In this document: positions 34,146 through 42,403 of the stretch, in pieces
Layout of the letters: every line of letters starts with the position of its first letter
How positions within the stretch are numbered: the stretch's first letter is position 1
DNA from: Planctomycetota bacterium
Lineage (GTDB): Bacteria > Planctomycetota > Phycisphaerae > Phycisphaerales > UBA1924
Reading direction: 5' to 3'
Length of the DNA stretch: 64,000 nt
NCBI GenBank assembly: GCA_020831805.1
Contig: JAFIFX010000004.1
Coordinates: 124,001-188,000 of the forward strand
The notes under the pieces: model-generated
What the model was told of the DNA's origin: nothing
Seen by the model: the letters and a program-made list of their open reading frames with translations, nothing else
Database searches by the model: none
Position numbers and translations under genes: made by a program

Positions 34146-35426
34146 TCAGCCTTCGGCCGGGGGCTCGGTCGTGCGCAGCGTTAACGCGAACTGCGTGCCG
34201 TAGATCGGGAACTCGCTGAGCACCCGGTGGCCGCGCAGCCGATCGGGGTCGAAGCCCAGCCGCTCGCACGCGTGGGCCAGCAGCGCCCGGTACTGCGGCA
34301 CCACGCTCGAGCCGAACCGGTGCGCCCCGTGGCCCAGCGGTTCGACCGACTCGAGCAGGTCCATCCGGTCGATGTCCCGCGTCGTGTCGTTCACGTCCGC
34401 CTGGCCCCGGATCGTCGTGTCGTACACCCGCAGGTCCGGCGACTCGCCCGGGAACAGGTCCTCGTGGATCAACAGGTCGAACTGGCTCGTCCGCGTCGGG
34501 ATGTTGATGTCGCTCGACGCCCACGCGCGCCGCCCGCGGGACTGCGGCAGGTACCGCGGGATCTCCGACCGATTCACCTCGCAGGTCACCAGGTTCACCG
34601 CCGAGCCCGAACCGAAGCCCGGCTCGTCGAGCAGGTAGTGCGTCGCCTCCCCGGCGATCTGGGTCTTCAGGTTCGGCACCGGGCTGGTCGAAAACTCGGC
34701 CACCACCGCGCCCTGGACCGAATCGACCGGCCCGCCCGCCAGGTTCGTCGGGCGCCGCCCGTCCGGCCCCTCCACCCGGCGCTGGCTGGTAAAGTGGATC
34801 GGCACGCCCGGGCGGAGCCGGTGCAGCCCCACCACCGCCTTGATCCACACGATGTCGATGTGCGCCCCGTCGGCGCTGGGCCAGAAGATCGCCGCCTCGG
34901 CGTAGACCTCCGCCTCGACGCCCTTGAGCTGGCTCATCGCCCGGTACGCCGCCTGCTTGCGCCGCAGCTCGAACTCCCGACGCGCCTCGGGCACCCACGC
35001 GCTCAGGATCGCCTCCAGCGCGCTGCGGTCGCCGATGTCCGTGCGGATCAGTTCCTCGAACCGGTCCACCGCCGCGTGGGCATCGGCCAGCAGGTCCGGC
35101 GGCACGCCGAGTTTCGCGCTGGCCGCCAGCACCCGACGCAGCGGCTCCGGCCCCGGCGTGCGGTGCACCACCGACATCGGGTCCGACGATCGCAGCGCCT
35201 TGAGCAGCCGCGAAGCCAGCACCTTGTCCACGCCCAACTGGCCGGCCAGCTTCTGGGGGCCCGCGTCCGACCCGGGCACCCGCTCGAGCACCCGCGTCAG
35301 GCCCTGCAGCAACGCATCGCCGGCCTGGGTGATCCGGACCTCAATCGATTCCAGGGGCCGATCTGGGATCTTGGGTGAATACCGCTGTTCGGGCGGGGTA
35401 TCCTGGGTGGGCATCGTGTCGGCCAT
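34146..35426 (-). CDS. HTH-containing conserved hypothetical protein
   Basis: 426 residues. The N-terminal region (residues 30-90) looks like a winged helix: LAGQLGVDKVLASRLLKALRSSDP, then VVHRTPG. The C-terminal part is long, mixed alpha/beta, and has no motif I recognise (LRPGVPIHFTSQRRVEG, NIPTRTSQFDLLIHEDLFPG). It could be a ligand-responsive regulator or an unknown two-domain enzyme. It is 37 bases upstream of the cysteine desulfurase gene on the same strand. No signal peptide is seen. The start ATG at 35426 is consistent. Confidence 0.6.
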   Translation of the reverse strand: MADTMPTQDTPPEQRYSPKIPDRPLESIEVRITQAGDALLQGLTRVLERVPGSDAGPQKLAGQLGVDKVLASRLLKALRSSDPMSVVHRTPGPEPLRRVLAASAKLGVPPDLLADAHAAVDRFEELIRTDIGDRSALEAILSAWVPEARREFELRRKQAAYRAMSQLKGVEAEVYAEAAIFWPSADGAHIDIVWIKAVVGLHRLRPGVPIHFTSQRRVEGPDGRRPTNLAGGPVDSVQGAVVAEFSTSPVPNLKTQIAGEATHYLLDEPGFGSGSAVNLVTCEVNRSEIPRYLPQSRGRRAWASSDINIPTRTSQFDLLIHEDLFPGESPDLRVYDTTIRGQADVNDTTRDIDRMDLLESVEPLGHGAHRFGSSVVPQYRALLAHACERLGFDPDRLRGHRVLSEFPIYGTQFALTLRTTEPPAEG

Positions 35427-35785
35427 CGCGTCTCCACGCCGCCCGCGGGTCAGGACGACTCATCCGGTCTTTGGCTCAAAATCCCTGAAATCGGGCGTTT
35501 TTGGGTGACTCGGGAGCCCCGAGCCGTTGGAATGATACCGGATTTCACCGGGATGCACAAGATTTCTCGCGAGTTTCCGAGAAACTTCATTGCAACTTTG
35601 GCCCTGTCCCGGTACAACATGGTTGGAGGACCCTCCGGGACGCGTGTCCCGGCCTCCGGCCCCTGCGTGTGTCTCGGGGCCCCGCCGCTCCGGGATGGTC
35701 CCGGGTGGCCCCCGATCCCTCGGCGGACCCAGGGCCTGCGAGCCCCGCCCGACGGACAGAACACAGAGAGAAGAAGGAGAACACC
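35427..35785 (+). promoter_or_regulatory. Non-coding leader of a PEP-CTERM gene
   Basis: About 360 bases between the divergent HTH gene and the next CDS. An AT-richer part (ATTTCTCGCGAGTTTCCGAG, about 35560) includes a TCTCGCGAGTT near-palindrome. No confident promoter, riboswitch or gene was recognised. A GAAGGAGA ribosome-binding site ends the region. Confidence 0.35.
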
Positions 35786-36514
35786 ATGACCGCACGCACC
35801 CTGATCGCCGCCGCGATCGCCTGCACCGCCACTGTGGCCGTCGCGGGCGCCGACGGCACCACCGTCACCTTCGACAACGGCACCGAAGGCTGGTCCATCT
35901 CCGGCCGCACGACCATCAACCCCTTCGGCGGCAACCCCGGCGCCAACCTGCACGGCCAACTCGATGATGTCTTCGGCGCCGACATCCGCACCAGCACCAA
36001 CCAGGCCTTCCTCGGCGACCTGACCCGTTACGGCCCCCAGATCGAGCTGAGCATCGACATCCAGGTCAACTCCATCAACATGTTCGGCACCGAGGTTTCG
36101 CGCGAACTCATCGTCGAACTGCGCGACTACAACAACACCAACAACCTGCCCTGGACCAGCGTGTACTTCAACCTGGGCACGCTCCAGGCCGACTCCAGCC
36201 GCGGCGTGTCCGGCTGGCAGACCTACAGCGTCATCATCGAGGACCCCTTCGCCCTCGCCCTGCCCGCCGGCTGGGGCGGCTACGGCGATGAGACCCCCCT
36301 GGGTGAACCCATCCTCCCCGCCGACCGCACCTTCACCAGCGTCCTCCAGAGCGTCGACGAGCTCGCCTTCACCACCTTCGTGCCGGGCTGGTTCTTCGGG
36401 TTCACCAACTTCGACATCCAGGTCGACAACATCACCATCCGCGCGGTGCCCTCGCCCTCCGCCCTGGCCGTCCTCGGCCTGGCCGGCATCGCGGGCACCC
36501 GGCGTCGCCGCTGA
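35786..36514 (+). CDS. PEP-CTERM-like secreted protein
   Basis: 242 residues. Signal peptide (MTARTLIAAAIACTATVAVA). The domain has features of laminin-G or carbohydrate-binding-like beta sandwiches: FDNGTEGWSISGRTTI and LTRYGPQIELSIDIQV. The C-terminal tail is VPSPSALAVLGLAGIAGTRRRR minus two residues, with P-S-P instead of P-E-P. A strong ribosome-binding site precedes the ATG. A sugar-binding role is inferred from the FDNGTEGW-type start and is weak. A minus-strand flagellin gene follows convergently. Confidence 0.78.
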   Translation: MTARTLIAAAIACTATVAVAGADGTTVTFDNGTEGWSISGRTTINPFGGNPGANLHGQLDDVFGADIRTSTNQAFLGDLTRYGPQIELSIDIQVNSINMFGTEVSRELIVELRDYNNTNNLPWTSVYFNLGTLQADSSRGVSGWQTYSVIIEDPFALALPAGWGGYGDETPLGEPILPADRTFTSVLQSVDELAFTTFVPGWFFGFTNFDIQVDNITIRAVPSPSALAVLGLAGIAGTRRRR

Positions 36515-36603
36515 TCCGTCTGATCATCTGGTTCCTGTTCCCCGCGAACGCGGGCGGCCACCGGCCGTCCGCGTTCCGCCTTTTGGCCGGACACAGAACC
36601 CGC

Positions 36604-37419
36604 TCACGCCCTCGCGTCGATCCCCGAAGGCAGCAGCGCCAGCACGCCGGCCCGCGACGACCGGCCCAGCAGCGCCACGCGGATGCCCACCTCGACCATC
36701 AGCCCGGCGCGCGTCCGCTCCGCCGTCTCGCGGGCGGAGTCCGCATCGCGGATCGAAGACCGGGCCCGGGCCGTGTTGATCGCCTCGGTCTCCGCGGCCC
36801 GGCGCTCGCTCTCCAGCCCGCGCTGGCGGGCGCCGTCCGCCCCCCGGGCGAACGCGATGTCCGACGCCGCCTGCCGGGCCACCATCTGCGCCGCCTCGGG
36901 GTTGTCGACGACCAGCCGCTCCAGGTCGCGCACCGAGGCTAAGACCGGCTCGCCCGTGTCCGGGTCGGTCCCGATCTCGGTCCGGCCCAGCGACCCGGCG
37001 TCGAAACCCTCCAGCGTGCGCGAGCCGTTGAACGAGGCCGAGGAGGCCGCCGTATCGATGGCGCGCACGATCGCGCCGATCTGACCGCGCACGGCGTCCA
37101 GCTCGCCCGCCCCCATCCCGCCGCGGTTCGCCGCCGCGACCACCAGCCCGGCCAGGTCGTCCCCCATCCGCCCCAACGCGCCCAGCGCCCCGTCCCGGGC
37201 GTCGATGGCCATCGACGCACGCTCCATGGCGGTGATCTGCGCCCCCAGCGACGCCCCCCGCGCGCCCAGCTTCTCGGACGCGATCAGGCCCGCCGGGTCG
37301 TCCGCCCCACGGTTGATCCGCAGCCCGGTCGACAGCCGCTGGTCGGCGCGGGCCGCCTGGGCGAACGCCGTCCGCAGGGGGAACAAGGACGGACCGTTGG
37401 TGGGACCGATTGGGGCCAT
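36604..37419 (-). CDS. Flagellin (short, D0/D1 only)
   Basis: About 271 residues from ATG 37419. The conserved N-terminal D0/D1 part reads AARADQRLSTGLRINRGADDPAGLIASEKL and includes the flagellin signature. The C-terminal part has ESERRAAETEAINTARAR and ETAERTRAGLMVEVGIRVAL, the D1/D0 helix, ending in a short tail. The variable D2/D3 domains are absent, so this is a minimal flagellin. It faces the 39411-40214 flagellin around one transporter gene. No other flagellar gene is near. Confidence 0.82.
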   Translation of the reverse strand: MAPIGPTNGPSLFPLRTAFAQAARADQRLSTGLRINRGADDPAGLIASEKLGARGASLGAQITAMERASMAIDARDGALGALGRMGDDLAGLVVAAANRGGMGAGELDAVRGQIGAIVRAIDTAASSASFNGSRTLEGFDAGSLGRTEIGTDPDTGEPVLASVRDLERLVVDNPEAAQMVARQAASDIAFARGADGARQRGLESERRAAETEAINTARARSSIRDADSARETAERTRAGLMVEVGIRVALLGRSSRAGVLALLPSGIDARA

Positions 37420-37559
37420 CCCCAATCTGTGTCAATCGCCCGCGGCGGATGCCCACGGATCCGCCGCCCCAACGCCGACCGCCGCCCGCGCAACCCGACC
37501 CGACACCCCCGCCTGATGCGCCCGCTGGTTCCCGGACCTGAGAATCCCGGCGGTGGGTT

Positions 37560-39359
37560 TCAGAACGGGAACACCAGCGGCGTGATCAGCACCGTGCAGG
37601 CCCCCGCCATCAGGTTCATCGGGATGCCCACCCGCAGGAAGTCCGTGAAGGTGTACCCACCGGGGCCGTAGACCATCAGGTTGGTCTGATAGCCGATCGG
37701 CGTGGCGAAGCTGGCCGAGCCGGCCATCATGATCGTGATCATGAACGGCATGGGGTCCACGCCCAGCGAGCGGGCGGTGGCGTAGGTGATCGAGAACATC
37801 AGCGCCACCGCGGCGTTGTTCGAGATCACCGCCGTGAGCACCGAGGTCACCGCGTAGATCGCCAGCAGCACCATCCACGGGTTGCTTCCGACCAGGTCGA
37901 GCACGCTGTCGGCGATGAGCACCGCGGCGCCGGTTTTGTCCATCGCGTTGCCGATGCCCAGTGCCGCGCCGATGACGATCAGCACGGACCAGTCCACGCT
38001 CTGGCGGGCCTCGGTCAGCGTGCAGCACCGCGACAGCACCATCGCCCCCGCCGCGATCAGCGCCGCCAGCAGCATCGGGTAGAGCTCGAAGGTCACCAGC
38101 CCGACCATGCCGATGAGGATGGCCACCGCCAGGGGCGCGCGGCTGTGCCGCCGGGGCGTCGAGTGCTCGAGCGAGCGGACCAGCATGAAGTCCCGGGCGT
38201 TGCCCGCGCGGTCCGCGAAGCCCGCGTCGGCCTCGACCAGCAGCAGATCGCCGCCCTGGAGCCGGATGTCCCCGATCTTGCCGCGAACCCGCTCGCCGTT
38301 GCGCGCCACGGCGATGACCGCGCCGTTGAACCGGTTGCGGAACTTGGCCTGCTTGATCGTCGCGTTGGTCAGCGAGCACGACGGCGCAACCACCGCCTCG
38401 TACAGCCGCCGCCGGAACCGCGGCGAGTCGAGCTTGAACACCTGGTCCGTCGCCAGCGCCAGCCCGCGCGTGTTCGCCAGCTCGCGGATCGAATCGACCA
38501 CGCCCGCGAACAGCAGCCGGTCACCCTCCCGCAGGATCTGCTGGGGCCCGACGGGCGCGATGATCTCTTCGCTTCGCTCGATCTCGATCAGGAAGCTGCC
38601 CGGCAGGCTGCGCAGGCCCGCCTGGTCCACCGTCTTGCCCGCCAGCGGGCTGCCCTCCGGCACCAGCAGCTCGAGCGTGTACTCCTTCGGGTCGGCCAGC
38701 GCCGCCTTGCTCGCCCGCCGATCGGGCAGCAGCCTCGGCCCGACCAGCAGCAGGAACCCGCCGCAGATGAGCGCCGTGGGCAGCCCGACCCAGGTGATGT
38801 CGAACATCCGCATCGGGCTCATGCCGGTCTCGGCCGTGATCAGACCCGCCACGACGAGGTTGGTGCTGGTCCCGATCAGCGAGCAGGTGCCACCGAGGAT
38901 CGCCGCGTAGCTCAGCGGGATCAGCAGGCGCGACGGGCTGATATCCAGCTTGCGTCCCCAGTCCTGCACTGCGGGGATCATCATCGCGACGACCGGCGTG
39001 TTGTTCAGGAACGCGCTGAGGGCGCACACGGGCGCCATCACGCGGACCAGCGCGCCCCGCTCGCTGCGCGGCCGCCCGAGCAGGCGCGAGGCGATCCAGT
39101 CGATCCCGCCCGTCTCGCGCAGACCCGCGACCACGACGAACAGCACCCCCACCGTCAGCATGCCGGGATTGCTGAACCCGGAAAAGCCGTCGGCCACGGA
39201 CATCACGCCGAAACGCCAGCCGTCCTCGCCGGGGTGGGGCGTCGCCAGCAGCACCGTCAGCGCGGCGACGAGCAGCGCATCCGGCGCGATCCGCGTGGCC
39301 GCCAGCATGAACAACAGCCCCACCAGCACGCCAAGCACGATGAAAATCTCGATCGTCAT
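37560..39359 (-). CDS. SLC13/DASS-type anion permease with TrkA-C domains
   Basis: 599 residues. About ten to twelve transmembrane helices flank two central soluble RCK/TrkA-C-like domains (EYTLELLVPEGSPLAGKTV and RIGDIRLQGGDLLLVEAD-like segments). Conserved motifs of the divalent anion:Na+ symporter family are present, for example NNTPVVAMMIP, LIGTSTNLVV and NNAAVALMFSI (the SNTATA-like loops). The substrate could be sulfate, phosphate, di- or tricarboxylate. No adjacent gene decides. It sits between two flagellin genes on the same strand. Confidence 0.88.
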   Translation of the reverse strand: MTIEIFIVLGVLVGLLFMLAATRIAPDALLVAALTVLLATPHPGEDGWRFGVMSVADGFSGFSNPGMLTVGVLFVVVAGLRETGGIDWIASRLLGRPRSERGALVRVMAPVCALSAFLNNTPVVAMMIPAVQDWGRKLDISPSRLLIPLSYAAILGGTCSLIGTSTNLVVAGLITAETGMSPMRMFDITWVGLPTALICGGFLLLVGPRLLPDRRASKAALADPKEYTLELLVPEGSPLAGKTVDQAGLRSLPGSFLIEIERSEEIIAPVGPQQILREGDRLLFAGVVDSIRELANTRGLALATDQVFKLDSPRFRRRLYEAVVAPSCSLTNATIKQAKFRNRFNGAVIAVARNGERVRGKIGDIRLQGGDLLLVEADAGFADRAGNARDFMLVRSLEHSTPRRHSRAPLAVAILIGMVGLVTFELYPMLLAALIAAGAMVLSRCCTLTEARQSVDWSVLIVIGAALGIGNAMDKTGAAVLIADSVLDLVGSNPWMVLLAIYAVTSVLTAVISNNAAVALMFSITYATARSLGVDPMPFMITIMMAGSASFATPIGYQTNLMVYGPGGYTFTDFLRVGIPMNLMAGACTVLITPLVFPF

Positions 39360-39410
39360 CGGCTCCCAGCGTCCGGCCGGCGGACCCGCCCCCTCAGACC
39401 GTCCGGTTCA

Positions 39411-40214
39411 TCATACCCGGCGGTCCTTCGTCCCCGAGATCAGGTCCAGCACCCGCTCCGCGTTCTCGCGCTCCACCTGGATCGCCTTGATCGTCGCCTG
39501 CTCGAGGATCTGCGCCCGGACCAGGTCCGCCGTCTCCTTGGCGTAGTCGGCGTCCACGATCTGGCTGAGCACCCCGGCGTTGCTGGCGAACTCCTCGCGC
39601 AGGGTGTTCATCTCCGCGTCGATCGATTTCATCCGCGCCCCGATGCCCGCCCGCCCGCCGGAGATCCGGTCCTCGGCCATCCTGACCAGTTGCTGGGCGG
39701 CCTCCGGGTCGGCCCGGAGCACCTCGGCGATCTGCCCCAGGTTCTTCATCTCCCCGTCCACCACCACCGAGCCGAGCGTGTTCGCCGTGTACCCGATCAG
39801 GATCTGGTCCCCGTTGAACATCGTCGTCTGGGCGATGTGGTTGATCGCCTGGACCAGGCTCTCGGCCTGCGTGGCGATCGACCCCTTCTCCGCGTCGGAC
39901 AACGCCCCGGTGTTCGCCCCCTCGACGATCAGGCCGGACAGCTCCAGGACCAGGTCCTGCAGCACGCTGAGCCCGCCCTCGGTCGCGCCCAGCCGGGCGG
40001 TCTCGCGCTCGAAGCCGTCGAGCAGCTTGGTGATCTCGGTCTGGCGGACCTTGAAGTTTTCCGAGGCCACCAGGCCGGCGGGGTCGTCGCTGGCCCGGTT
40101 GATCTTCTTCCCGGTCGACAGCCGCTCCAGCGAAACCTGCTGGGCCTGCTGGTGGCCGCCCAGCACCCGCTGGCTGGTCAGCCAGCCCGAGTTGTTGCCC
40201 GGGAATCCGATCAT
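39411..40214 (-). CDS. Flagellin (short, D0/D1 only)
   Basis: 267 residues. The N-terminal flagellin signature is VSLERLSTGKKINRASDDPAGLVASENF, longer than the copy at 36604 in its match to the family. The C terminus ends with LVRAQILEQATIKAIQVERENAERVL, the D1/D0 helix. The central region is short, with no D2/D3 insertion. The two flagellins share the architecture but differ clearly in sequence, so they are old paralogues. The hook and motor genes are not in the window. Confidence 0.85.
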   Translation of the reverse strand: MIGFPGNNSGWLTSQRVLGGHQQAQQVSLERLSTGKKINRASDDPAGLVASENFKVRQTEITKLLDGFERETARLGATEGGLSVLQDLVLELSGLIVEGANTGALSDAEKGSIATQAESLVQAINHIAQTTMFNGDQILIGYTANTLGSVVVDGEMKNLGQIAEVLRADPEAAQQLVRMAEDRISGGRAGIGARMKSIDAEMNTLREEFASNAGVLSQIVDADYAKETADLVRAQILEQATIKAIQVERENAERVLDLISGTKDRRV

Positions 40215-40274
40215 GCCACCGATATCGGGCCGCGGGGCACCCCGGCTTCAGTGGGATTCGCCCTATCGTTGCCG

Positions 40275-40517
40275 ATGCGGGACCCCGACTGGGACATCAC
40301 CGAAGGCCTCGACCCCGAGGGCCCCTCCGCCGCCGACCTCGACCGCTTCGGCAACGAGATGGTCACCTGCCCGGAGTGCGGCTCGGACATCTACGACCAG
40401 GCCGAGATCTGCCCCAACTGCGGCCGCCTCCTCTCCGGCCCGGAGAAGAAACTGCCCCTCTGGACCATCGCCGTGGCCGTCCTGACCATCGCCATGCTGC
40501 TGATCTGGCTGGCGTGA
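40275..40517 (+). CDS. Zinc-ribbon single-pass membrane protein
   Basis: 80 residues. A CPECGSDIYDQAEICPNCG zinc ribbon (C-x2-C-x10-C-x2-C) is followed by one C-terminal transmembrane helix (LWTIAVAVLTIAMLLIW). The N-terminal part is acidic. Such tiny ribbon-TM proteins are common in bacteria and have no assigned role. The gene is convergent with the gene at 40521 and divergent from the flagellin at 40214. Confidence 0.75.
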   Translation: MRDPDWDITEGLDPEGPSAADLDRFGNEMVTCPECGSDIYDQAEICPNCGRLLSGPEKKLPLWTIAVAVLTIAMLLIWLA

Positions 40518-40520
40518 GCC

Positions 40521-41108
40521 TCAGTCCAGCGCGGCCGTCATCGAGCACCCGCACGCCTCGGCGCGCAGGTCCAGCCGGTACGACACCGCGCCCACGCGCC
40601 CGGACTCGTTCAACCCCAACGCCCCGGCCCAGCACTCGCTCAGCGTCACACCGCAGGCAAACGCGCCAGGCTTGGCGAACAAGGCCCGGTGCACGGACGC
40701 AAGCATCCCGTCGGTCACCCACGCCGCCTGTGCCGGTGCGATCTCGACCGTGAACGACCCGCCCCCTGGCCCCGTCCACTGGTAGGACCGCTCGCCTTCC
40801 TCTGTCACCACAAACTTCATGGTCGGCCCGTCCGGCCACGACACGCGCCGCTCCGTTCCGGCCTCGGTCACGCGCAGCCGGTCTGTCGCGAGCGACAGCT
40901 CGATCAAGACCTCCGCCGCGTGGGACTCCTCGCCCCTGGCGGTCATGGTCCCGATCAGGCGGACCTCGTCGGACCACACCCAGAGACGGAACGCCCCGGT
41001 CCACGACGCGCTGCCGGCACGCAGCACCGAGAGGTTCGACCCGGCGGCCGGCTCAGCGCCCGCCAGACTCCCGGCCAGCACCCCCGCCGCAATGATGCCC
41101 TGCAACAT
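40521..41108 (-). CDS. Secreted hypothetical protein
   Basis: 195 residues from ATG 41108, chosen because GGGAGG lies at the right distance. It gives a signal peptide (MLQGIIAAGVLAGSLAGA) followed by a mature region of mostly beta strands. An upstream reading to 41267 has no start-site support. Four Cys residues lie near the C terminus (FACGVTLSECW and EACGCSM), possibly disulfides. No family recognised. Confidence 0.6.
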   Translation of the reverse strand: MLQGIIAAGVLAGSLAGAEPAAGSNLSVLRAGSASWTGAFRLWVWSDEVRLIGTMTARGEESHAAEVLIELSLATDRLRVTEAGTERRVSWPDGPTMKFVVTEEGERSYQWTGPGGGSFTVEIAPAQAAWVTDGMLASVHRALFAKPGAFACGVTLSECWAGALGLNESGRVGAVSYRLDLRAEACGCSMTAALD

Positions 41109-41287
41109 AGCCCACCTCCCTTCAAGTACCAGCAAGCCTAACCGATCACACCCCCAGGGCACAAGCATTCCGCCGACTGACGCGGCCGGACCCGCCCCGC
41201 ATACCATCCCCCGCTCCCCCGGCCGTCGGGCGGGCGACACCGTCACCGTGTTCCGTCGGCGTGACAACGCCGCCCGGAGGATTGACC

Positions 41288-42202
41288 ATGATCCCCAAGC
41301 CCCCGCCCCGGGAGGGCGCGCTCGGCTTCCTCTACTTCCCGCCCTTCCGCGTCCAGGGTTTCTCCGTCGCCGGCGAGGCCACCACCATCACCATCCCCGA
41401 GATGGATGTCACCTTCGACATGGGCTTCTGCCCGCGCATGTCGCTGGCGTCCAAGTTCTGCGCCATCACCCACGGCCACATGGACCATGTCGGCGGCCTG
41501 GCCTACTGGTGCTCGCAGCGCAACTTCCAGGGCATGGGCCCCGGCGCCATCGTCTGCGACGCGCGCATCGAAAAGGACATCCGCCTGATGATGGAGGGCT
41601 TCTCCGCCCTCGAACGCCAGAAGACGCCCTACGAACTCATCCCCGTGGAGGACGGCGCCGAGGTCGAGATCAAGAACAACATCGCCCTGCGTTGCCACCA
41701 CATGGAGCACACCTGCCCGGCGGTCGGCTACGCCATCGTCGAGAAACGCACCAAGCTCAAGGACGAGTTCGTCGGCCTGCCGCAGGAAAAACTCCGCGAA
41801 CTCAAGGAAAAAGGCACCGAGATCGTCCGCCACCTGGAGGTGCCCCAGATCGCATACACCGGGGACACCCTGCCCGGGCCGCACCTGCTCAAGGACGACT
41901 TCCGCAAGGCCAAAATCCTGATCGCCGAGTGCACCTTCTTCGACACCGACCACACCGCCCGGGCCCGCTCCGGCATGCACATGCACGCCAACGACATCGC
42001 CGAATGGCTCCGCGTCTGCGAGTGCGAGCAGATGGTCCTCGTCCATGTCTCCCGGCGCACGCACCTGGGCCAGGCCGTGCGACAGATCCGCGAGGTGGCG
42101 GGCGATGAGCTGGCCGCCAAGGTGCATTTCCTCATGGACCACCGCGCCAACAAACAACGCTACGAACGCCAAGAGCAAGAGGCGCAGGCGCTTGCGCCTT
42201 AA
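41288..42202 (+). CDS. Metallo-beta-lactamase-fold hydrolase, RNase Z-like
   Basis: 304 residues. The ATG at 41288 is preceded by GGAGG. The zinc-binding core is ITHGHMDHVGGLAYW (HxHxDH), then HHMEHTCPAVGY, GDT (Asp) and a late His in LVHVSRRTHL. The HST-like loop of RNase Z (ELAC) is not exact, so the substrate may be a small metabolite or tRNA precursor. Long charged insertions (KDEFVGLPQEKLRELKEKGTE minus its last residue) are unusual. The gene is immediately upstream of the dnaA region. Confidence 0.75.
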   Translation: MIPKPPPREGALGFLYFPPFRVQGFSVAGEATTITIPEMDVTFDMGFCPRMSLASKFCAITHGHMDHVGGLAYWCSQRNFQGMGPGAIVCDARIEKDIRLMMEGFSALERQKTPYELIPVEDGAEVEIKNNIALRCHHMEHTCPAVGYAIVEKRTKLKDEFVGLPQEKLRELKEKGTEIVRHLEVPQIAYTGDTLPGPHLLKDDFRKAKILIAECTFFDTDHTARARSGMHMHANDIAEWLRVCECEQMVLVHVSRRTHLGQAVRQIREVAGDELAAKVHFLMDHRANKQRYERQEQEAQALAP

Positions 42203-42224
42203 TCGCACGGCGAACACTCGACAC

Positions 42225-42233
42225 TGTGGAAAA
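42225..42233 (-). promoter_or_regulatory. DnaA-box-like site upstream of dnaA
   Basis: TGTGGAAAA on the plus strand is one mismatch from the reverse complement of the TTATCCACA box. It lies just before the probable dnaA promoter and could mediate autoregulation. Confidence 0.5.
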
Positions 42234-42237
42234 AACA

Positions 42238-42267
42238 TTGACACACCCACGCGGCTCGCGGTACGCT
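42238..42267 (+). promoter_or_regulatory. Probable dnaA promoter
   Basis: Perfect TTGACA (42238-42243), an 18-base spacer and a weak TACGCT (42262-42267). The dnaA ATG is 137 bases downstream. Confidence 0.45.
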
Positions 42268-42403
42268 TGCCCATCGGGGACCGCCTGATCCCCCGCCATG
42301 ACGCAGGACCAGCGTCCGACGGGGGCAACGGGGTTCAAAGACACGCTTCTCCCACGCCGGCCGCGCCAGAGCGCGACCGACCCGACAACCGAGCATCGCC
42401 ACG

